Assembly (NCBI RefSeq): GCF_000708045.1
Contig: NZ_ANIE01000007.1
Coordinates: 1-64,000 of the forward strand
Direction: 5' to 3'
Length of the DNA: 64,000 bases
Source of the DNA: Marinobacter nitratireducens
GTDB lineage: Bacteria > Pseudomonadota > Gammaproteobacteria > Pseudomonadales > Oleiphilaceae
Shown: positions 7,715-14,462 of the stretch, piece after piece
Layout: every line of letters begins with the position of its first letter
Position numbering within the stretch: the first letter of the stretch is position 1
The notes under the pieces: generated by a model
Told to the model about the DNA's origin: nothing
Databases searched by the model: none
Seen by the model: only the letters and a program-made list of their open reading frames with translations
Program-made: the position numbers and the translations under genes

Positions 7715-7793
7715 AACGCCCCAAGCAGGGGCAGATTTTGCGTTTTGAGCGCAGTGATGCAAAATTTGTCCCACTGCCTTGGCTTGTTATGAG
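7711..7793 (-). repeat. attC site of cassette 2
   Basis: About 83 bp, CATAACGCC to TTGTTATGA, with long arms (GGGGCAGATTTTGCG... and ...GCAAAATTTGTCCC) that form a near-perfect hairpin. Confidence 0.9.
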
Positions 7794-7794
7794 T

Positions 7795-8322
7795 CTAGCA
7801 GGCATCCCAGACCCAATATTTCCTGTTGTCCAGACTGAACAGATAGACGGATATATCTCCCGCCTCTTTTAGGCTGTTAAGTTTTCTGTCTGGAAGAGTA
7901 TCCCATATCCATTCAACATCCTCTTTGGCTTGGTCACCTTCGATAAAACAATCCAGAAAATCTTCTTTGCCTGTAAAGTCTTGCTTTGATGCTATGCACT
8001 GAAATACAGGCTTTAGACCATTGATAGTTGGCCAAGCAGTATCTTGCCAAGTAGGCAATCCTGGGGTTTTGTAAGTAATGATCTTTGACGCCTCAGAGCC
8101 ATCATCAAATATCATGTTAGGCTCGATTTCTAAGTCGATCAGCTTCCCAGCCTTAAGACATTCAGAGCAAATACAATCAATTTGGTTAACTCCAGAATAA
8201 CCACCAGCATCAAAACATACCTTAACATCACAACAAATAGAGCAAGCCACTTGATCGTCAGTTAAAAAAGCAAATCTCTCTGGATATTTGAAGTATTCGA
8301 AGTCCACTTTTCTCTCACTCAT
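7795..8322 (-). CDS. Cassette gene 2: CbrC-like protein (UPF0167 family)
   Basis: 175 residues from the ATG at 8322, whose codon lies in the neighbouring attC core; the longer upstream frame is attC. The order of motifs matches the CbrC family: an early FKYPE stretch, a CSICCDV cysteine pair (near 28-32), CICSEC (near 52-57), then a TPGLPTWQDTAWP stretch (near 86-98). The four cysteines likely bind a metal. E. coli CbrC is linked to tolerance of colicin E2, a DNase colicin, under the CreBC system; the molecular role is not known. Carriage on an integron cassette fits a dispensable stress or bacteriocin-tolerance trait, which is inference. Confidence 0.75.
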   Translation of the reverse strand: MSERKVDFEYFKYPERFAFLTDDQVACSICCDVKVCFDAGGYSGVNQIDCICSECLKAGKLIDLEIEPNMIFDDGSEASKIITYKTPGLPTWQDTAWPTINGLKPVFQCIASKQDFTGKEDFLDCFIEGDQAKEDVEWIWDTLPDRKLNSLKEAGDISVYLFSLDNRKYWVWDAC

Positions 8323-8432
8323 AACGCTGCAGTCACGGGACCAACGGAGTGGAACAAACATGTGATAAACTGAGCGTAGCGAAGCACATGTTTGTGGAGC
8401 GTAGTTGGTTCCCGTGCACTGCCTTGTTATAG
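8319..8432 (-). repeat. attC site of cassette 1
   Basis: About 114 bp, the longest site: TCATAACGC to TTGTTATAG. The arms pair almost throughout (GTCACGGGACCAAC... with ...GTTGGTTCCCGTGCA; ACAAACATGTG with CACATGTTTGT). Confidence 0.9.
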
Positions 8433-9119
8433 CTTTTTACTTATTTCAGATATTTCCCTTTCTGAGACCAAAGAAAACGTCTTCAAGGAATATTTTCTCG
8501 CCAAAACACGCGTATCTATCTGAACCAAAAAAGTAACATTTTCTCCACCATCAGTCACAGTAGAGTCCATTACTTTGGTGATACCACTACTAACTTCCTT
8601 ATAGTTTGATCCATCGGGATTCATAAGGGCTAGAACAATGCCGTCTCGATCAGATAATTCTTTATCACCATTTGAATCCTCCTTAACTACGGACACATAA
8701 ACAGCCAAAACCGGGTCATCGCCATTATACTTGTTCGATGCTTGAAGCTTGCAAAAGCACGTTATGAGGTAACTATTCTTTTCATACAACCATTTCGCAT
8801 CCAGCTTTTCCCCAGCCAGAAAAAGTACATTGCGAATATCTGATCCACCGTAACCCGAACTAAAGCCCCTTGAAGGTTTATCCGAAGTTAGGTTAACTGT
8901 CTGAACTTCATGACCAGTCATCTCATCAAGATTACCAAGTCTTAGTTCTAGCGATTCTTCACCATTCTCTTCGTCTACCACTTCAACAGTATTTCTGTTT
9001 CCCCAACTGTTACTCATGATAGAAAGGGAGAAAACAGCTATAACTGCTCCTACAGCAGCAATTAGAATTAATAAAGAATTAATCCTTGAAACTATAACGA
9101 AAAATCGATTCTGCTCCAT
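8427..9119 (-). CDS. Cassette gene 1: membrane-anchored protein of unknown function
   Basis: 230 residues. One hydrophobic helix near residues 10-34 (SLLILIAAVGAVIAVFSLSI) anchors it, and the remaining 195 residues are polar, acidic and beta-rich, probably periplasmic. A C-x-C pair lies at CFC near residue 122. Asp-rich strings such as DSNGDKELSDRDG (near 150-162) look like a calcium-binding loop but do not fit a strict EF-hand. The GTTATAG junction with attI lies 13-19 bases upstream of the ATG at 9119 and GAGGAAG sits just before it. Being first in the array it should be the best expressed cassette. Confidence 0.8.
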   Translation of the reverse strand: MEQNRFFVIVSRINSLLILIAAVGAVIAVFSLSIMSNSWGNRNTVEVVDEENGEESLELRLGNLDEMTGHEVQTVNLTSDKPSRGFSSGYGGSDIRNVLFLAGEKLDAKWLYEKNSYLITCFCKLQASNKYNGDDPVLAVYVSVVKEDSNGDKELSDRDGIVLALMNPDGSNYKEVSSGITKVMDSTVTDGGENVTFLVQIDTRVLARKYSLKTFSLVSEREISEISKKL

Positions 9120-9131
9120 TTCTTCCTCTTG

Positions 9132-9138
9132 CTATAAC
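9132..9138 (-). other. attI-cassette 1 junction core (GTTATAG)
   Basis: The - strand heptamer GTTATAG is the simple core site at which the first cassette joins attI. The same heptamer closes the attC of cassette 1 at 8426-8432, as expected if the cassette was inserted by recombination at this core. Confidence 0.75.
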
Positions 9139-9269
9139 AGCTTATTAGTTTGCATTCGTAGTAAACCGCATCCGTACCAGCGTGTCCAAAACGGCTTCAC
9201 ACCCCTGATAGCATAGATTTTTCATAGCCTTACCTGCTAGTGGCTGGCCGTTTTCGGATTTTTGCGCCC

Positions 9270-9283
9270 GTGAAAAGTGTGCA
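9270..9283 (+). repeat. Direct repeat copy 1 in attI region
   Basis: GTGAAAAGTGTGCA, repeated exactly at 9371-9384, 101 bases apart start to start. Confidence 0.85.
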
Positions 9284-9370
9284 CGCGGCTTATCCGTGCA
9301 CGTTTCTGCAAGTTAAATACAGAAGGCCAAAATTTTCCCTTTCTGAAACAGCTACCTACAAAGGTGCTCT

Positions 9371-9384
9371 GTGAAAAGTGTGCA
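9371..9384 (+). repeat. Direct repeat copy 2 in attI region
   Basis: GTGAAAAGTGTGCA, identical to 9270-9283. Could be accessory integrase or host-protein sites, or a relic of a duplication. Confidence 0.85.
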
Positions 9385-9412
9385 GAGCCATGCAAATTAA
9401 ACCGCAAAAAAT

Positions 9413-9442
9413 TTGGCGTTTTTGAGGGCTTTTCATTATAAC
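9413..9442 (+). promoter_or_regulatory. Predicted integrase promoter
   Basis: TTGGCG (9413-9418) and TATAAC (9437-9442) with an 18-base spacer. The LexA box begins at the last base of the -10, so repressor would cover the transcription start. Confidence 0.6.
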
Positions 9443-9457
9443 TGTATGGATATACAG
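9442..9457 (+). promoter_or_regulatory. LexA (SOS) box of the integrase gene
   Basis: CTGTATGGATATACAG has the CTGT-N8-ACAG form of the gammaproteobacterial LexA site and lies 24 bases before the integrase start, over the predicted transcription start. SOS control of integrases is established for other integrons; here it is read from the site. Confidence 0.9.
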
Positions 9458-9480
9458 TCATTCAGCCACGGAGGGCCACT

Positions 9481-10449
9481 GTGTCGAAATCACCGTTTTT
9501 GCAATCTGTTCGTACAGAGATCAGGACGAAGCAATACAGCTACCGGACCGAAAAATCCTACCTCTACTGGATCCGTCAGTTCATTCTCTTTAATGATAAG
9601 AAACACCCGGAGTTGATGGGCAATCAGGAAATTGAACGCTTTCTGAATCACCTTGCCGTCAATCGGGGAGTCAGCCCGGGTACTCAGAATCAGGCGCTGT
9701 GCGCGATCATTTTCGTCTACAAGCATGTGCTGAAACGGGAGATTGAAAACCTCCAGTACACGATGACGAAAACGCCGCGGCGCATGCCGACCGTTCTGAA
9801 CCCCGACGAAGTCGCTTCTATTCTCAGCAACATGACAGCCGAATACTGGCTCATTACTGCGCTACTCTATGGCTGCGGTTTGAGAATCAATGAAGCCCTC
9901 TCGCTTCGCATAAAGGACATCGATCTTAAAAGCCGCAACTTGCTCGTGTTCAACGGCAAGGGCCGAAAAGATCGCTACACACTGATTCCGGGTAACCTCA
10001 GAGAAAACCTCGAGCGGCAGGTCGCGCATGCGAGGTCAGTACATGAATCCGATCTGTCCGAGGGATTCGGACTTACGTCCGTGCCAGCTTCCCTTCACAA
10101 AAAATATGGACCGGTCATGAGGGACTTGGGTTGGCAGTACCTGTTCCCATCTTCAACAAGATGCCTTCATCCCATCGCTGGTTATGTTTGCCGCCACCAT
10201 CTTCATCATTCATCGTACTCTCGGCAGTTGAGGAAAGCCGTTCTGGCGAGTGGGATCACCAAACGGGTCTCGGCGCACACCTTCCGCCATGCCTTTGCTA
10301 CCGAACTATTGAGATCGGGAAGTGACATTCGGACGGTTCAGGAGATTCTCGGGCATAGCGACATCCGAACGACGGAAATTTACACGCATATCATTGGCGA
10401 TCGACGTGCTGGAACTGTCAGCCCGTTTGATCGTTTGCCGGGTTCTTGA
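9481..10449 (+). CDS. intI: Integron integrase (tyrosine recombinase)
   Basis: 322 residues from a GTG at 9481 with GGAGG 6 bases upstream. It recombines attI and attC sites to insert and excise cassettes. The SAM-like core-binding N-terminal domain spans about residues 1-100. Catalytic residues of the tyrosine recombinase family are present: R135 (GCGLRINEA), K near 160, H266 and R269 (HTFRHAFATELL), H292 (LGHSDIRTTE) and Y301. The extra segment special to integron integrases is present near 205-245 (LGWQYLFPSS...RHHLHHSSYSR) and binds the extrahelical bases of folded attC. The frame is complete, so the enzyme should be active. It is transcribed away from the array and carries an SOS box. 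Confidence 0.97.
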   Translation: MSKSPFLQSVRTEIRTKQYSYRTEKSYLYWIRQFILFNDKKHPELMGNQEIERFLNHLAVNRGVSPGTQNQALCAIIFVYKHVLKREIENLQYTMTKTPRRMPTVLNPDEVASILSNMTAEYWLITALLYGCGLRINEALSLRIKDIDLKSRNLLVFNGKGRKDRYTLIPGNLRENLERQVAHARSVHESDLSEGFGLTSVPASLHKKYGPVMRDLGWQYLFPSSTRCLHPIAGYVCRHHLHHSSYSRQLRKAVLASGITKRVSAHTFRHAFATELLRSGSDIRTVQEILGHSDIRTTEIYTHIIGDRRAGTVSPFDRLPGS

Positions 10450-10563
10450 ATGTAAATTTTTCCCTTTTTAGGGCGACAAGAACCAGGAATTTGAGGTTCC
10501 GTGAATGTTCGCTTCTGTTTAGCTAGGAACACCCATTAGCAAAAAATTCACAAAAGATTGTTT

Positions 10564-10579
10564 GCGTACACGTGTACGC
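10564..10579. promoter_or_regulatory. Perfect 16-bp palindrome, FabR/YijC-type operator
   Basis: GCGTACACGTGTACGC is a perfect palindrome 18 bases before the annotated start of the yqfA-like gene. It has the form of the FabR operator reported in front of fabA, fabB and yqfA in enteric bacteria. Degenerate copies lie at 21648-21663 and 23882-23897. Confidence 0.8.
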
Positions 10580-10597
10580 TGAAGTACCGTACGACCT

Positions 10598-11287
10598 ATG
10601 GCTAATACGGACACTTCTGCAATGACACACGCACAACAGACTATGGAAACCATCCACCACCGCATCGAGGAGTGGCTGAACAGCGCCACCCACGGAATTG
10701 GTGCTTTGCTCAGCGTGATCGGCACCGTTGCCCTGATCGCGGGCGCCAGCCAATCCGGAGATATCTGGAAAATTGTCAGCTTTAGCATCTTTGGCGCTTC
10801 GCTGATTCTGCTCTACCTGGCATCCGCCCTGTATCACGGCGCTCGCGAGCCCGGGCTGAAAAGGCTCTTCAAAACTCTCGACCATTGCGCAATCTTTCTG
10901 CTGATTGCCGGCACCTACACGCCGTTCCTGCTCGTCAACATGCGAGGCGCCACGGGCTGGACGCTGTTTGCCATCATCTGGTCCCTCGCACTGACCGGGG
11001 TTGTCCTCAAGGTCATTTTCAAGAACCGGTTCAAGCTGGCCCGGGTTGGCATCTACATCGCCATGGGGTGGCTGATTACGTTCGCGTCCTCAGATCTGGT
11101 CGCCAATCTCAGCGAAACGGCACTGAACCTCACCATCGCCGGAGGTATTGTCTACACCGCAGGCGTTGCGTTCTACCTGGCAGACCGCATCCCTTATATG
11201 CATGCGGTATGGCATCTGTTCGTGATTGGCGGCAGTGCCTGTCATTTCAGCGCCATCTATTATGGAGTTTTGCCTCACACGGCATAA
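10598..11287 (+). CDS. trhA: Hemolysin III family membrane protein (YqfA/TrhA-like)
   Basis: 229 residues with about seven transmembrane helices and the conserved residues of the hemolysin III/PAQR family: an early HGIGALLS segment (near 33-40), SALYH (near 83-87), DHCAIFLLIAGTYTPF (near 100-115) and the C-terminal HAVWHLFVIGGSACHF (near 204-219), whose histidines and aspartates form the metal site. In E. coli the homologue YqfA/TrhA is tied to unsaturated-fatty-acid and membrane energetics control. The start is uncertain: no clear ribosome site precedes 10598, and ATGs at 10622 and 10643 are alternatives, since transcription may begin at or within the palindrome. Confidence 0.9.
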   Translation: MANTDTSAMTHAQQTMETIHHRIEEWLNSATHGIGALLSVIGTVALIAGASQSGDIWKIVSFSIFGASLILLYLASALYHGAREPGLKRLFKTLDHCAIFLLIAGTYTPFLLVNMRGATGWTLFAIIWSLALTGVVLKVIFKNRFKLARVGIYIAMGWLITFASSDLVANLSETALNLTIAGGIVYTAGVAFYLADRIPYMHAVWHLFVIGGSACHFSAIYYGVLPHTA

Positions 11288-11594
11288 TCCAGACTCTCGC
11301 GGCCGGCCAATTCGGTGCCGGCCCTGCTACGGAAATGAATGGCTACCTCTTCCGCGCCGCCGCGAAAATTACCTACCACTCACGGCATACCACCGTCATA
11401 ATTAATTGATTTTAAAAGCATAAGCGACCTGATTTTGCTGCCATTACAGGCGCAAAAATGCTGGATAGTAATTCGCAGTTACCGTCTTTGATTTTTCTCA
11501 AGAATCCTCTGCCCCATTGATTTGCACAATGAGCCCATAGCCAGCAAGCCACGAGCAACGAGGCTTCGGGTGTGCAAAACGAGGAGCATGAACC
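11288..11594 (+). other. narK upstream region
   Basis: About 300 bp without a gene. The only clear signal is the ANR/FNR-type box at 11488-11501, with a possible -10 (CACAAT, 11525-11530) at the distance expected for a class II activated promoter. Confidence 0.6.
11488..11501 (+). promoter_or_regulatory. ANR/FNR-type box upstream of narK
   Basis: TTGATTTTTCTCAA matches TTGAT-N4-ATCAA at 9 of 10 positions. Its centre lies about 42 bases before a start predicted from CACAAT at 11525-11530, the classic position for activation by ANR, DNR or FNR under low oxygen. Confidence 0.7.
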
Positions 11595-13226
11595 ATGGCC
11601 AACAGCACCGCAGGCGCCAGTCCGATCGGCGCCAAACCAAAGACCAACGCCGACATCGAGCATTGGGATGTCGAAAACCAACAATTCTGGGAACAGGAAG
11701 GCAAGAGCATAGCCACCAGAAACCTCTGGATATCAATCCCCAGCCTGCTCATGGGGTTTGCCGTCTGGCTGATGTGGGGAATGATCACCACCCAAATGAA
11801 GAACCTGGGTTTCCCCTTCAGCATTGAACAGCTGTTCACGCTGACGGCCATTGCCGGGCTCTCCGGGGCGACTCTGCGCATCCCGGCCTCCTTCATGATC
11901 AAGATCGCCGGCGGCCGCAACACCGTCTTCCTGACTACGGCGCTTCTGATGCTTCCTGCGGCCGGTACCGGCCTTGCCCTGATGAATCCGGACACCCCAT
12001 TCATCGTGTTCCAGGCCCTGGCACTGCTCTCCGGTATCGGTGGTGGTAACTTCGCCTGCTCAATGAGCAACATCAGCGCCTTCTACCCCAAGAGCAAGCA
12101 GGGATACGGGCTCGGTATGAATGCGGGGCTCGGTAACTTTGGTGTTACCACCATGCAGGTGTTGATTCCGCTGGCGATGACCGTCGGCATCTTCGGCGCT
12201 CTGGCCGGCGACCCCATGCAGCTTCAGAGCCCGAGCGGAACATTGATTGGTCGCATTGAGGCCGGCACAGACACCTGGATCCAGAACGCCGGTTTCCTCT
12301 GGCTGGTGTTCCTGATTCCGCTGGCGTTTGCGGGCTGGTTCGGCATGAACAACCTGAAGGTGGTCACCCCGAACCCCGGCACCCCGATGGCTGCCTTCGG
12401 CAAGATTCTTGGCCTTTACGCGGTTGGCATGCTGACATCAATCGCCGGCGTCTGGGCACTCGGCCTGCTGAACATGTGGCTGGCTCTGCCGCTGACCATT
12501 GTATTGACCGTTATCCTTCTGCGACTGATTCCCGGCGACATCAAACCCAGCATCAAAAATCAGTTCGCCATCTTCAACAACAAGCACACCTGGTCCATGA
12601 CCGTGCTTTACATCCTGACCTTCGGCTCCTTCATCGGCTTCTCTGCCGCACTGCCACTGTCCATCAGTGTCATCTTCGGGAACATGATGGAAGTTGCCGC
12701 TGACGGTACGGTGACCCGGGTCGTCAATCCGGACGCTCCAAGCGCACTGACCTGGGCCTGGATGGGACCGTTTGTGGGTGCGCTGATTCGTCCTGTCGGC
12801 GGCTGGATTTCCGACAAGATGGGTGGTTCCATCGTTACCCAGATCATCTCGGTTGTGATGGTCGTCGCCTCCGTGGCTACCGGCTACGTGATGATGCTGG
12901 CCTACAACTCAACAGACCCGAACAGCTACTTCGCTGTGTTCCTGATCCTGTTCATTATTCTGTTCGCCGCCTCAGGCATCGGTAACGGCTCGACCTTCCG
13001 TAGCATTGGCTTTATCTTCAACCAGCAACAGAAAGGCCCGGTCCTGGGCTGGACCTCTGCCGTCGCCGCCTACGGTGCCTTCATCGCGCCCCGCGTGATG
13101 GGCCAACAGATCCAGGCGGGCACACCGGAGCTGGCCATGTATGGCTTCGCGGTCTTCTACGCCGTGTGCCTGGTGGTGAACTGGTGGTTCTACCTGCGCA
13201 AGAATGCCTACATCAAGAACCCGTAA
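11595..13226 (+). CDS. narK: Nitrate/nitrite transporter, NarK type (MFS)
   Basis: 543 residues, 12 or more predicted inner-membrane helices after a polar N-terminus of about 45 residues. The nitrate-signature region is clear near residues 147-180: GIGGGNFACSMSNISAFYPK followed by GLGMNAGLGNFGV, typical of NarK nitrate/nitrite exchangers. It should move nitrate in, or exchange it for nitrite, for respiratory nitrate reduction. AGGAG lies upstream of the ATG. The ANR-type box upstream and the terminator at 13250-13274 make it a single-gene unit. No nitrate reductase gene is in the window. Confidence 0.92.
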   Translation: MANSTAGASPIGAKPKTNADIEHWDVENQQFWEQEGKSIATRNLWISIPSLLMGFAVWLMWGMITTQMKNLGFPFSIEQLFTLTAIAGLSGATLRIPASFMIKIAGGRNTVFLTTALLMLPAAGTGLALMNPDTPFIVFQALALLSGIGGGNFACSMSNISAFYPKSKQGYGLGMNAGLGNFGVTTMQVLIPLAMTVGIFGALAGDPMQLQSPSGTLIGRIEAGTDTWIQNAGFLWLVFLIPLAFAGWFGMNNLKVVTPNPGTPMAAFGKILGLYAVGMLTSIAGVWALGLLNMWLALPLTIVLTVILLRLIPGDIKPSIKNQFAIFNNKHTWSMTVLYILTFGSFIGFSAALPLSISVIFGNMMEVAADGTVTRVVNPDAPSALTWAWMGPFVGALIRPVGGWISDKMGGSIVTQIISVVMVVASVATGYVMMLAYNSTDPNSYFAVFLILFIILFAASGIGNGSTFRSIGFIFNQQQKGPVLGWTSAVAAYGAFIAPRVMGQQIQAGTPELAMYGFAVFYAVCLVVNWWFYLRKNAYIKNP

Positions 13227-13249
13227 TCCCGTCAATTAAATGCCTTACC

Positions 13250-13274
13250 GCGGCTCTCCGGAGCCGCTTTTTTT
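13250..13274 (+). terminator. Rho-independent terminator of narK
   Basis: Stem GCGGCTC / GAGCCGC with a 4-base loop and seven T. It ends 10 bases before the stop of the convergent gene. Confidence 0.9.
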
Positions 13275-13283
13275 CGCCCTCAT

Positions 13284-14342
13284 TCACTGTCCATCGTCCT
13301 GCCGCCAATTCCGGACCAGTTCCAGACGCCAGATCCGTTCAGCATGGGAACCGAGGTACCAGAAGCTCGCGGCCAGCAACGCAAAGAAAATGGCTTTGTG
13401 GGTATTGTCCCAGAAGTACTCAAAAAACCGCGTGTAGAGGTTGATGAACAGGAAGGTCAGCCCGAATCCACGAGTCATGCCGTCGTCATGTCGCACACCG
13501 TGATAAATACAGGCAATGGAGACAACGGCGAAGAGCACGGACCAGTGCAGCAATTCAATCTGCCGGACCTCGAACCAGGCCTCACCATCACCGTAATTGC
13601 CAAAAATGGACAGGATCCACAGGGCGATAAACAGATACAGCAGCCCCATGACCCGTGTCGGTTTCAGGAAATCCTCTCGCGCCGGCCAGCGATGGAACAA
13701 CGCACTGACGGCAAGCAACACCAGCCCGAACAGGACAAACCGCAACGGGTAGTTCATACCCAGATAATAGGCGCCCCACCCGGAGGCGTAGCCGGTTTCT
13801 GCGCCGAACCAACTACCAAGCGATAACAACGAGAAGATCCAGACCAGTTTGGAGGGAAACCCGAGACCAAGCGCCCCGTAAATCAGCGCCGCCAGTAGAA
13901 GAAGCAGGGAGAAATGGCCAGAACCGGTGTCGATTGCCACACCGAGGAACATGACGGAAACAGCCGTTGCCACCACACCCAGGAAAAACAGGGCCTCATT
14001 GCTGTATAACTTCTCAGGGTGTTTACGGCTGCGTCTCAGGCCCGCCCCGTATAAAAGCCCGGCAATGATCGCAAAGACCGCACATTTAACGGAGGCCGGG
14101 GCCGCAAATATGCGCTCGAACAACTCCAGAAGCCAGCGGTCCGCCAGCACTGCCGACACGGAAATCACGATGCAGGCGATGGCCATCCAGAACGAGTACT
14201 TGGCGACTCGTTTCCAGTCAAACGATGTGATGTCCAGACTGCCGCGAAGCTCATTCGCCTGTCCGCTGTCCAGCAACCCGGAGCTCTCCCACTCCCGGAG
14301 CGCCTGAACCAGAAGCTTCCCTTCCTTTTTTGATACCTGCAT
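13284..14342 (-). CDS. DUF2157-like multi-pass membrane protein
   Basis: 352 residues from the ATG at 14342, with AGGGA 9 bases upstream; the track-style longer start upstream lacks a ribosome site. The first 55 residues are soluble and helical (an EWESSGLLDSGQANELR stretch), as in DUF2157 proteins, where this part precedes a bundle of about ten hydrophobic helices. Function unknown. It is convergent with narK and its own terminator is not obvious. Confidence 0.75.
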   Translation of the reverse strand: MQVSKKEGKLLVQALREWESSGLLDSGQANELRGSLDITSFDWKRVAKYSFWMAIACIVISVSAVLADRWLLELFERIFAAPASVKCAVFAIIAGLLYGAGLRRSRKHPEKLYSNEALFFLGVVATAVSVMFLGVAIDTGSGHFSLLLLLAALIYGALGLGFPSKLVWIFSLLSLGSWFGAETGYASGWGAYYLGMNYPLRFVLFGLVLLAVSALFHRWPAREDFLKPTRVMGLLYLFIALWILSIFGNYGDGEAWFEVRQIELLHWSVLFAVVSIACIYHGVRHDDGMTRGFGLTFLFINLYTRFFEYFWDNTHKAIFFALLAASFWYLGSHAERIWRLELVRNWRQDDGQ

Positions 14343-14410
14343 ACACAATTCCCTGCTGTCGGTGAGACCAATGTCCGTTACCGGATTGTTCCACAAAGTC
14401 AGGAAACAAC

Positions 14411-14443
14411 AAAAAAGCCCGCAGGGACAGAATCCCTGCGGGC
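14411..14443 (-). terminator. Rho-independent terminator of the usp-MFS operon
   Basis: Stem GCCCGCAGGGA / TCCCTGCGGGC with a 5-base loop, followed on the - strand by six T. It lies 19 bases after the MFS stop codon. Confidence 0.92.
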
Positions 14444-14462
14444 CTCAGTCAGGCGGGAAAGA

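Larger units (their letters stand above)
9139..9412. other. attI and cassette-promoter region
   Basis: Noncoding stretch between the first cassette and the integrase promoter. It should hold attI and the cassette promoter Pc reading left. I could not pick a convincing Pc -35/-10 pair by eye. It contains a 14-base direct repeat and a small inverted repeat (GTGCAC at 9279-9284 and 9296-9301). Confidence 0.6.
1..10449. mobile_element. Chromosomal integron: integrase gene plus 15 gene cassettes (proximal part of array)
   Basis: An integron integrase gene on the + strand (9481-10449) is preceded by a cassette junction at 9132-9138 and then by 15 consecutive single-gene cassettes, every one on the - strand, so cassettes read away from the integrase as in known integrons. 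Between genes are sites with TAACGC-like left ends and GTTA(A/G/T)-like right ends (attC in inverted orientation). Many cassette genes start or stop inside the flanking attC. The array is AT-richer than the rest of the window and continues past base 1. No transposase or plasmid gene is visible, so a sedentary chromosomal integron is likely. Integrase orientation, attC pattern and SOS box are seen; chromosomal location is inferred from the housekeeping genes that follow. Confidence 0.95.

Noticed and set aside
308..8432. CRISPR array as explanation for the repeated sites
   Set aside because: Repeats vary in length and sequence, flank complete genes and have inverted core ends; no uniform repeat-spacer pattern or cas genes.
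10885..11409. 174-codon + frame inside trhA
   Set aside because: Frame-shifted reading of trhA with Arg/His-rich composition.
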